Assembly (NCBI RefSeq): GCF_001039355.2
Contig: NW_019775570.1
Coordinates: forward strand, 69,966-133,965
Source: Lingula anatina
Lineage: Eukaryota > Brachiopoda > Lingulata > Lingulida > Lingulidae
DNA: 64,000 bases
Reading direction: 5' to 3'
The notes beneath the pieces are model-generated. The model was not told the DNA's origin, ran no database searches, and saw only the letters and a program-made list of their open reading frames with translations. This document shows, in pieces, positions 35,701 to 41,249 of this stretch (the first letter of the stretch is position 1; each line of letters starts with the position of its first letter). Both the position numbers and the translations under genes were made by a program.

Positions 35701-37964
35701 CCCTTATTGTATTGCAGACGCAGAGTACACGAAAAATGTGTATGAATTCAAGGAGTTGATTGGGCTTGTACAGTGCGGGTCAGGGTCAGACGGTCATACT
35801 GTTGTGAGTTTAACAGACAACTATAACCAGATAAGACGGGCACTAGGTAGGTGCAGGAGAGAACATGGTATTCTGGCATTGCAAGGTTTCCCAAAAATTA
35901 TTGACTGATTTGGCAGAATATTTTTTTTATCCAATATTCAAGTTACTTTTATTTACCTGTCTCAAAACATAATTGCTTAGCTGGCTCTATGACCCCCTCT
36001 CCAATTATTAATCTCATTATATTGCAATTTAAATTTTATATTTACTTAAGAAAGTGTTTACAGAGTAAACTTTGGGAGGTTTGATTTTAGGTATAAGTCA
36101 CTCTGTCAGTACACTTTTTAAAAATATTAAAAAATATATTTAATTTATTTTCAACATGAACATTTAGCATACGATGATATAATTAACTAAAGTGTCATAC
36201 ATGTACCTAAACATATTTTCTCTTAAGTGCGAGTTTGTGTTGGTGTTTTGTTTCCTTTTTGTATTGTCATGTATTTGTGATGTATTGTGTCAATAATAAC
36301 AAAGGTGTGTGAGAGTGAGAGAGGACCAAAATGGTCGAATGGCAAGTGCTTATTTCTAAATGATAACAAAAGAATTGATATTAATTCCAGATCGTCTGAG
36401 TCCGAGCGGAATGAGTCCTTTAGCAACAGGTATCAGGGAGGCCGTACACGAACTAAAGCGACACTGTAAGTTATGCCTCATTTTCAGTTGCAAGATTTGT
36501 ACAAACCCATATACAGTCATAAGATTATGTATGTGTGCATTTATTCCATCTAACGTAAGAAGATTAGATACAATTATAACGTCAGAAAATACAATAGAGG
36601 GAGTGTGATAATGATAGGGTCGCTAAACGAATTTGACGGAATATAGTGACTAGCCTAATCCTCTTGTCGCCTGGTTAGGCACGCCCCCTTAGAGTACTTA
36701 TGTAAACAAAAGGTCTTCCATAGAGAACTATCCTTTTGTTCAACAGCTTCGCGCGTGCAGCGGATTATGTATATGGTGACGCTATACAGCTAACTGATGT
36801 TAAATCTGTNCGTTGAGAATACGGTCTAAGACTGAACAATTACATTAAGTCAAAATGATGTTAATTTTGACCATCTCTGCTAATATTGTTTTATATTTTC
36901 ATGATCTCATTTTTTTTTCTTTTTTTTTATGCGTGTGTAAATACTTTCTAAGCATATGGCCAGATATCTAGGAATTGTATGACCTCAAAAACATTGTATG
37001 GATGGTCCAACGTCCACAGCATCAAGGACAATGCCGTGGTCATCTGGACAGAAAACATCAACATGCACAAAGATCCTACGATAAGGCATTTTACTTGAAT
37101 GTTATCTACCAGTACATCTACCTCTAACTCAAACACAAATAATTTCTGGTGCTTAAGACTGGATTCCCACAGATTTAGAGTGATCCATATGGATCGACCT
37201 AGCTCCCTGGGGGTTCACACTAAATTGCTGTCAGCTTTCAGGAGCCGAGCGGGCACCTAAGTTAATTACTCCCTTACAGCTTTTAGTAGAAGGGGACAAA
37301 CACTTAAAGACCATTAAGCTAACAGCAATCTAGTGAGACTCCCCAGGGGGATAGATCGATCTAAAATCTATGGGAATGGGGTATTACGCAAACAATTCCT
37401 GGTGCTTTAAGCTGTACATATATACGTCCCACAACCACCACAGCTCTACACATCACCACCATGCCTAATATACATCTGAGAATTAGATGAAACCCAAAGG
37501 TAAGTTATATTCTAAACAACAGGTTGTTTCAGCCGTGTCAATTGTTTGTGCAATCGTGATTTTCTTCCACTTGTTGTGTATTCAGCTTTATTTCATAACA
37601 AGGCGCTGAAAGAGAATATATTTCGGAATCGTCGCCTATTTAAAAAGACGATTAATATGACACGCTGTCTTATTTATGTCTGATTTTTGTAGACTGTAAA
37701 GGCACTTTCAATCTAGATTATAAAAAAAGTTTAACTGGAGTTCAAAAAGTACAGCTCGGATCTCCCGATTTACAGTGTACCCGATTAATGGACAAAAGCC
37801 TAAAACGAAACCACACAATCATAAAACGGTTAAAAACGATGTTGTTAGCGCCATAACGGTCTGTACATTGTGCTTTTAACATCTTAACAAAATAAAGCCT
37901 CACTTACCGTTAAGTTTGTTAAAAATAACAACCAAGTCACAATCTCTACGGCACCAATCGCCAT
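11576..37964 (-). CDS. VOPP1-like: VOPP1/WBP1-like membrane adaptor, four exons with giant introns
   Basis: Minus-strand coding exons 37908-37964, 23689-23798, 23162-23315 and 11576-11716 join in frame (phases 0, 2, 0) to 153 residues, close to the length of VOPP1. Exon 1 is a signal peptide ([19 protein letters not shown]). Exon 2 has the cysteine cluster of the family ([19 protein letters not shown]). Exon 3 has one membrane segment ([15 protein letters not shown]) followed by basic residues and a cytosolic tail. Exon 4 ends with a PPPPY motif ([10 protein letters not shown]), which in this family binds WW-domain proteins such as NEDD4-type ligases. VOPP1/WBP1 proteins act in endosomal, lysosomal or Golgi membranes. 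Introns of about 14.1, 0.37 and 11.4 kb contain two genes on the other strand. The exon chain is inferred from phase and family order; an extra exon cannot be excluded. N joins lie inside the introns. Confidence 0.7.
11852..12262. repeat. Array of the palindrome TGCAAGCTTGCA (left array)
   Basis: The core GCAAGCTTGC, or a one-base variant, recurs roughly every 20-35 bp for about 410 bp, separated by spacers such as AGATATTTTTGCA. Each core is its own reverse complement, so the array reads open in several frames on both strands; those frames are not genes. A related array lies at 19409-19828. Confidence 0.85.
12361..12411. repeat. (TA)n microsatellite
   Basis: An uninterrupted TA run of about 50 bp between the left palindrome array and the copy of repeat R. 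Confidence 0.95.
12570..12752 (+). repeat. Dispersed repeat R, single copy (forward)
   Basis: Matches the unit at 4050-4340: AACAATGCACAAAATAGGCT, CTTAACTGCAAATTCA, AAGGCTTCAGG and CACTTTGAAAATGCCAGAAT appear in the same order. The copy at 18651-18880 is inverted relative to it. Confidence 0.75.
12968..13132 (-). CDS. Small acidic-tailed protein, 54 aa, head to head with the BEN gene
   Basis: A minus-strand ATG at 13132 opens 54 codons to a TAA at 12968. The peptide begins [19 protein letters not shown], continues with a basic helix ([10 protein letters not shown]) and ends in an acidic stretch (DSDESEIDH). Codon quality and the sharp basic-to-acidic pattern look genuine. From memory, similar short N-terminal segments precede transposon-associated genes in other invertebrates, but I cannot check this. 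It could be a first exon, although no clear donor is seen before the stop. About 196 bp separate it from the BEN gene start. Confidence 0.45.
   Translation of the reverse strand: MYNSRFKDDDPLAGASKSTIWRLRKKMLLDPDPDSIQCDSDESEIDHANDHNTT
13133..13328. promoter_or_regulatory. Candidate bidirectional promoter of the BEN gene and the 54-aa ORF
   Basis: This 196 bp lies between two divergent ATGs and is richer in GC and CpG than its AT-rich surroundings (GCGCCACCTATGGCGCGTAG, CGCATGCGCG). The role is inferred from the arrangement. Confidence 0.35.
13329..17597 (+). CDS. BEN-domain protein, at least six exons
   Basis: Exon 1 (13329 to the N at 13459) encodes [16 protein letters not shown] and [10 protein letters not shown], a small beta-rich start cut by the contig join. 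Exons 14451-15038, 15452-15518, 15988-16045, 16607-16849 and 17217-17597 join cleanly (phases 1, 2, 0, 0). Exon 2 has a basic KRKRSK nuclear-localisation-like region, a Lys/Glu-rich helix and a coiled coil ([16 protein letters not shown]). The last exon carries a BEN domain: [26 protein letters not shown], then [20 protein letters not shown] domains bind DNA or chromatin proteins and usually repress transcription, so a nuclear role is likely. The join of exon 1 to exon 2 crosses an N and is not proven. The gene lies antisense inside the last intron of the minus-strand VOPP1-like gene. Confidence 0.75.
13459..13459. other. Single-N contig join
   Basis: The N interrupts the first BEN exon right after GGTGACGTCACG. 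The sequence after it is not an obvious continuation of the exon. Confidence 0.7.
15561..15740. mobile_element. Tc1/mariner-like MITE in a BEN gene intron
   Basis: A 180 bp block with perfect 20 bp terminal inverted repeats (CAGTATAACCTGTCTAAACC and its complement), flanked by TA on both sides. The ends resemble Tigger/pogo-type elements. It has no coding capacity and lies 43 bp past the donor of exon 3. Confidence 0.85.
16509..16951 (+). repeat. Duplicated block containing BEN exon 5 (copy 1)
   Basis: Matches 18075-18517 at a constant offset of 1566 bp. One clear base difference is seen (T at 16876, A in the other copy). The block covers exon 5 and both splice sites. Confidence 0.9.
17625..17760 (-). 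repeat. Dispersed repeat S (copy 2, inverted)
   Basis: The reverse complement of 6060-6255: ACAGATGTGTCTGTACAT, TCACCTGCGTCTG, GCCGTGCACTTTC and TTTACTTTTTGGCTTTATAC. It starts just after the stop of the BEN gene. Confidence 0.6.
17838..17874 (-). repeat. Truncated copy of repeat R ending at a contig join
   Basis: This 36 bp stretch, ending ATTCTGGCATTTTCAAA, is repeated at 18651-18690 and is cut here by the N at 17874. It marks a contig end lying in a repeat. Confidence 0.7.
18075..18577 (+). pseudogene. Second copy of BEN exon 5 without the downstream BEN exon
   Basis: Exon 5 of the BEN gene is repeated at 18173-18415 with intact splice sites, within a block that matches 16509-16951 almost perfectly up to 18517. 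No BEN-domain exon follows before 19.8 kb. It is either a recent partial duplication or the other haplotype placed after the N at 17874. The near identity favours the second. Confidence 0.7.
18651..18880 (-). repeat. Dispersed repeat R, single copy (inverted)
   Basis: The reverse complement of the repeat at 12570-12752 and 4050-4340: CCTCATTCTGGCATTTTCAA, CCCTGAAGCCTT, TGATGTTGAATTTGCAGT and CTATTTTGTGCATTGTTATT. Together with 12570-12752 it flanks the BEN gene as an inverted pair. Confidence 0.75.
18882..19275 (+). repeat. Tandem ~112 bp minisatellite, four copies
   Basis: Units beginning CATTACACTACTTAATAGAT recur near 18880, 18993, 19109 and 19217. Each continues with TGCTTGTATATATATTACAT and (except the last) GGGACACTTGCTTG-like text. 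Confidence 0.85.
19409..19828. repeat. Array of the palindrome GCAAGCTTGC (right array)
   Basis: Copies of GCAAGCTTGC lie about 25-35 bp apart, with spacers such as AGTTTGGCTTGCT. A higher-order unit of roughly 175 bp, including CGCGAGGTTTCAATTACTAG and CGCGAGGTTCCAATTCCGAG, is present twice. It shares its core with the array at 11852-12262. Open frames here are repeat artefacts. Confidence 0.85.
20573..20826. mobile_element. MITE family B (foldback), copy 1
   Basis: A 254 bp near-perfect palindrome with TTA on both sides. The ends are GGCTTCGTTCACATGCAA and its complement; the arms contain TGATCACGGTCTGTGCCCTG and CCCGCCGCGTAATT; the centre has two copies of ACTTATAGTA. The second copy is at 28820-29076. 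It has no coding capacity. Confidence 0.9.
21107..21320 (+). mobile_element. MITE family A, copy 2
   Basis: A 214 bp element with ends GACCCCATTCCCAGAGATTA and TCTATGGGAATACGCCC, flanked by TTA and TAG. It has the same interior blocks as copy 1 in the opposite orientation. Confidence 0.85.
21321..23161. other. Intronic DNA of the minus-strand VOPP1-like gene, no other gene seen
   Basis: AT-rich sequence with a short CT run near 22170. No exon with splice support was found on either strand. Confidence 0.5.
23770..24430. repeat. Degenerate ~100-120 bp minisatellite overlapping a splice acceptor
   Basis: The block CCATACACAACCTAAA, which on the minus strand is the acceptor and first codons of VOPP1-like exon 2, recurs in altered form near 23872, 24206, 24270 and 24373, each followed by an ACAATGTTA-like block. 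MITE A copy 3 has inserted into the array. Confidence 0.6.
23939..24155 (+). mobile_element. MITE family A, copy 3
   Basis: A 217 bp element with perfect TTA flanks and ends GACTGGGTTTCCACAGATTT and TCTGTGGGAATGCAGTC. It interrupts the minisatellite. Confidence 0.85.
24431..26018. other. Intronic AT-rich DNA, no gene seen
   Basis: Homopolymer and A/T-rich stretches only (24770, 25461, 25553-25580, 25795-25825). No supported exon. Confidence 0.5.
26019..26233 (-). mobile_element. MITE family A, copy 4
   Basis: A 215 bp element with TAA and TAG flanks and ends GGGCGTATTCCCATAGATTT and AATCTCTGGGAATGGGGTC. Same orientation as copy 1. Confidence 0.85.
26731..26788. repeat. Poly-A followed by (TA)n microsatellite
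   Basis: An A run from 26719 leads into about 55 bp of TA dinucleotides. Confidence 0.95.
28137..28234 (+). mobile_element. MITE family C, left end only, cut at an N
   Basis: After the flank TAA it starts GACCGCATTCTCAACG and continues with blocks shared with 30163-30300 (ATGGCGGACGTACATGAAAG, TTTTAATAGTCTCTCCGCCT). It stops abruptly at the N at 28234. Its matching right end lies at 36811-36826. Confidence 0.85.
28235..36465 (+). CDS. CARD / TRADD-N-like / coiled-coil / vWA protein, 14 exons, incomplete at both ends
   Basis: Fourteen exons join in frame: 28235-28326, 28763-28808, 29216-29265, 29522-29610, 29865-29972, 31319-31435, 31906-31974, 32215-32413, 32716-33003, 33330-33749, 34195-34980, 35284-35418, 35718-35846 and 36391-36465, about 867 codons. 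Residues 1-255 are an acidic, Ser/Thr-rich linker. Residues ~257-352 form a CARD ([42 protein letters not shown]). The next exon (~353-492) has a TRADD-N-like pattern ([20 protein letters not shown], then [10 protein letters not shown] and DLDEYLKKR). Exon 11 has a coiled coil ([19 protein letters not shown]) and an acidic tail. Exons 12-14 give the first half of a vWA domain with an intact MIDAS motif ([10 protein letters not shown]) and [12 protein letters not shown]. The last strands and TDG-type loop are missing, and the 5' end stops at an N. A role as a cytosolic immune or death adaptor is inferred. CARD and vWA are firm; TRADD-N is tentative. Confidence 0.8.
28354..28585. mobile_element. 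Element with hAT-like ends in an intron
   Basis: It starts CAGGGGCGGATCCAGGATTA and ends CCAAATCTGCCACTG, an imperfect inverted pair. The same start is seen at 51322-51489. The interior has C-runs and no coding frame. Target duplication is not clear here. Confidence 0.55.
28820..29076. mobile_element. MITE family B (foldback), copy 2
   Basis: A 257 bp copy of the element at 20573-20826, with TTA on both sides. It begins 11 bp after the last base of the second exon of the CARD/vWA gene. Confidence 0.9.
30163..30891. mobile_element. Foldback element, family C, 729 bp with ~190 bp arms
   Basis: Flanked by TTA on both sides. The left arm (about 30163-30355) and right arm (about 30705-30891) are near-perfect complements, with shared blocks GCATTCACAACGATTTGAGC, GGCGGACGTACATGAAAG and CAGTCATTAAATCTC. 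The unique centre of ~350 bp carries only a short frame on the minus strand (30342-30557, Arg-rich), which I do not call a gene. It lies in an intron of the CARD/vWA gene. Confidence 0.9.
34029..34125. repeat. 97 bp palindrome built of CCTATAGGATC sub-repeats
   Basis: GAAAAAGTCCTATAGGATCC at one side is mirrored by GGATCCTATAGGACTTTTTC at the other; the centre is ATTGGCCCAATT. Within each arm the motif CTATAGGATC is itself repeated. It lies in the intron before exon 11 of the CARD/vWA gene. Confidence 0.85.
36811..36826 (+). mobile_element. MITE family C, right end only, directly after an N
   Basis: CGTTGAGAATACGGTC followed by TAA. It is close to the complement of the left end at 28137 (one mismatch) and shares its TCTCAACG variant, which differs from the TCACAACG of the full copy at 30163. 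Confidence 0.75.
37156..37383 (+). mobile_element. MITE family A, copy 5
   Basis: A 228 bp element with TTA flanks, ends AGACTGGATTCCCACAGATT and TCTATGGGAATGGGGTA, and a small insertion (TTTCAGGAGC) relative to the other copies. Confidence 0.8.
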
Positions 37965-38308
37965 CTTCTTGACCTTTTAAATCCTGTTGTGTCAAAACCC
38001 ATTTATGACCCCCTACTCGACTTACAAAAATACTTCATTAATGCGAATCATTTTTGAGACTCATACTTAAAAGCTTTATTGAAATATCAGCAAAAGATGT
38101 ACTGTGGCTTACAATTTTAATGACTTATACATTAGCCTCAATTCTTAAGGTAAAATCTTAATTGTTTATAACACTGGACAGGGGGAGGAAAAGCGTCGAT
38201 GGTATCGGCAGATATGACCTACTATTCATTCTCGTGCACTTGAACGAGAAAACGTGAGATCTGGAAGAAAACATTGGTATTTGACAGATACGTTGCTGAA
38301 AAATAATA
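37965..38308. promoter_or_regulatory. Candidate bidirectional promoter of two VOPP1-like genes
   Basis: This 344 bp separates the start codons of two divergently transcribed genes of the same family. Both ATGs have A at -3 and G at +4. No TATA box is evident in a clear position. Both 5' untranslated regions must fit in this stretch unless upstream exons exist. Confidence 0.5.
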
Positions 38309-41233
38309 ATGTGGAACACCCTCACGTTAACAACAAGTCTTCTGCTTTACATTATAGAGGTAAGTGCGATCACTGATACCCTTTGCTAAATGAATGTTGA
38401 ACAGTGCTTAAATGTAGTGGTGCAGAGTTTTTCTCTTGGCACGAAAATTCGTTCTGCGCAGCACTTGTACTGTACCGGTAGTGAAAGTTGTATAATTTTT
38501 ACGTTTTATTATATAACGTGTACGGTTACCATTGCTTATCGCGATCAATTATTCTATAGCTGTTTAATATGCGATATTATGTGTCAGTTTTTTTTTTTTT
38601 TTTTTTTTTTTCAGACGGAAGCTAATACATGTTACTACAGTGCCAGCAATGGCGAGGTCCTAAACTTCAGGTACATGTACTCATCAGTACTGGTAAAATC
38701 ATTGTATCAACAACATGTGCTCTGGTGTAGGTATAAATTATGAGTAGCATATTTCTTGATACATATTCTTACAGCTCGTTCCCAATGAAACTATGATTCT
38801 GCGAAGAAGAAACAGAACTTCTTAGTGAGGACTCTCATTGAATGCAATCAGATAACATGGCTCCTGGCATTGAGTAAAAATACAGAAAACCTGGAGGGAG
38901 TACTTCAAAAACAAGATTATAGAAGATTCAAGTATCAAAACTTAAACTGTATAATTAGACAGATTAAACTGTTTATTTCTGACCTTGAATTATTGGCTTG
39001 AACAAAGAGTATTGTAGGCAGCGTTATGTATCAAAGACATCTTAAACAAGCATGTTAATCCAGCATTTGATACATTGTATCAGATGCAGTTTTCTTTACT
39101 ATGCAGAGTGTTTGCGGCTTGCTGGGAAAACAGAAAAAAAAATACTTCTGGTTTACTGTATACTTTATGCATTAAGGGGCCCGCACACGGTGAGCATTTG
39201 GCGCGCGCCACTTGCGCTCCTCAGCTCCCCGCAAACGATGCGCTCTTTGCTCAGCAGAGGTGCTTCCCGGCCTGCCCCTAGCGGACGCACTGTGAACTGT
39301 GGGATCATGTGTTTAAGGAAACATTACATATTGTTGTTTTTTCTGATAGTAATGGATAATGGTGACCACGTTAATCAATCAGACTAACTATAACTGTGTA
39401 GATTTTTGTTGACTTCGCTGGGGGCTGCCATTTTTGTTTGTTTCCGGCTACTGGCACATGCGCATTGTTAGCATGGCGTGAGCAATCGGCGCTTGCACCC
39501 CGCACACGCTGAGACATTTGCCTCAAGAGACCAAAAAAATCAAACACGTGAGAAATTTTGCTCAGCCCCGCGTGAGGCAAAAATCTCACCAAAATACCCC
39601 CGCACACGATGAGAAAACGGCGCAGCGCAAGTGGCGCGCGCCAAATGCTCACCGTGTGCGGGCATTACACTGTCATGTTACTGGTACTAAACAGCTGACT
39701 GATTTTGATAAAATCAAGACTTTGCTTTGATGTTGAAATACATTTTAAAACATTTTACAAAATCAGTCAAATTATGATATGTTTTGTTAAGGATTTGGCT
39801 GAAATTCACAGACAGAGAAAAAGAATGTAACTTCATTTTGCTTTGGCATACTTGAAATTATAGGAAGGGTGTGCAGTTTCCGAAATAATTTCCATGTGCA
39901 TTGACCCCTTGTTTACACATGAAGCCAAATAATTTACAGCTTGTGATATATCTTTCTAGATGTTATAACTTTGGGGAATATTGCTGTGGAAGACATTGCT
40001 GTGCCAGTGTAGCTGCTTTCTACAGATTGTGGTATTTCTGGTGAGATATCTTTTCTAACACAATGGCATTTTTATGGCACAACCTTTCTAATGCAATTGT
40101 GTACATCTTCTCTAACACAGTAGTAGATATTTTTCTGACACAATCACACTTGTCGCAACACCCTGAGTTTGGTGTTTCTGTCAACAGATTGGTCCTGGTA
40201 TGTAATACAAGCAGATTATATATTATTAGATTATGTATATTAGTAACAAAAAATAGAGCAAGCTTACGTACACTGGTTTAAATTCATCTGTATCTCCATT
40301 TTGCACATTAATGAAGTAAAAATCCTAATTTATTTATTTAATTTTTTATTTATTTATTTATTTATTTATTACATTAGGCTGTGTGTTCTCCTCATGGTAT
40401 TGCTGTGTTCTGGAGGTGGGTACTGGTACAAGAGAAGATATTACCAGTCCAACTTCATGATGCCTGCAGGACAGACCAGGATGGCAGGGGGCAGGAATAA
40501 CACTGTCCATACTCAGAATAACTTTGCTTTCGACTCAGGAATTGACCGTTATCCTCCTTGTGAGTAGTCAATAAGTGCATTTACTGATAGTGGCAGTGTA
40601 CTAGTAAGGAATCATTTGTTAACATTGATTGAAATTTTTTGGTTGTTTTATGGTCCAAACATTTGTTTTTTAGTAAAATAGGCTGAAAAATTGCCAAATT
40701 ATTGTTTAAAATGTGCAAAATCTGTAGATATCCATGTTTTGTATTGCTTTGTATTACGTAAAACAAAACATTTGAGTTTCATCAAATTTTGGACATGTTT
40801 GGATAACAACCCCCTTATTGTTCTACTTGTGATAGTGTCAGGTGGGTACCTCCCACCCCCAGCCTACATGCACCACCCGCAGTATTCCATGGCTGGCTAC
40901 CCCCCACAGGCTTTCCCCAGTCCCCCAAGCTACGACTCCGTGGTCAAAACTGGACCAAGTGGACAAGGGGATGGACAGCAGCAGCAGCCGGCGCAACAAC
41001 AACAAATGCAGCCACCACTGCAACAACAGCAAGTGCAACCGCCGGAGCAACAGCAGCAAATGCAGCCATGCACCAGAGCAACAGCAAACGCAGCCACCGG
41101 CGCAACAACAGCAAATGCATCCGCCGGAGCAACAGCAGCAAATGCAGCCACCACGGCAACAACAGCAAGTGCAGCCACTGGCGCAACAACAGCAAACGCA
41201 GCAGATGCCTCAGCAGCAGAATGGGCTGGATGA
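38309..41233 (+). CDS. VOPP1-like: VOPP1/WBP1-like membrane adaptor with glutamine-rich tail, five exons
   Basis: Exons 38309-38359, 38615-38670, 39960-40040, 40378-40559 and 40842-41233 join in frame (phases 0, 2, 2, 1) to 253 residues. Exon 1 is a signal peptide (MWNTLTLTTSLLLYIIE). Exons 2-3 give the luminal cysteine/tyrosine cluster (CYNFGEYCCGRHCCASV), ending in RLWYFW as in VOPP1. Exon 4 has the membrane segment (LCVLLMVLLCSGGGYWYKRR). Exon 5 holds PPAY and PPSY motifs (LPPPAYMHH, FPSPPSYDSVV), then a glutamine-rich repeat from 40976. At about 41070 the frame leaves the poly-Gln pattern and reads Ala/Thr until the TGA at 41231. The other frame keeps Gln to 41249. The function inferred from the family is an endolysosomal or Golgi adaptor for WW-domain proteins. 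Confidence 0.85.
39175..39664. mobile_element. Inverted-repeat element, family D, 490 bp
   Basis: TTA lies at both sides. The ends are GGGGCCCGCACACGGTGAGC and its mirror, and the shared arm continues ATTTGGCGCGCGCCACTTGC. GC-rich arms contrast with the AT-rich surroundings. There is no coding frame of note. It sits in intron 2 of the plus-strand VOPP1-like gene. Confidence 0.85.
40976..41230 (+). repeat. Coding CAG/CAA-rich minisatellite in the VOPP1-like tail
   Basis: Units of about 27-30 bp (CAACAACAGCAA then ATGCAGCCACCG-like) repeat about nine times. A TGCA at about 41069-41072 shifts the frame relative to the repeat. Confidence 0.85.
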
Positions 41234-41249
41234 AGAACAGCAGGAATAA

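Noticed and set aside
36937-37098. Possible continuation exon of the vWA domain
   Set aside because: In the required phase it gives no vWA strand or Asp-Gly loop and soon hits a stop. No donor fits.
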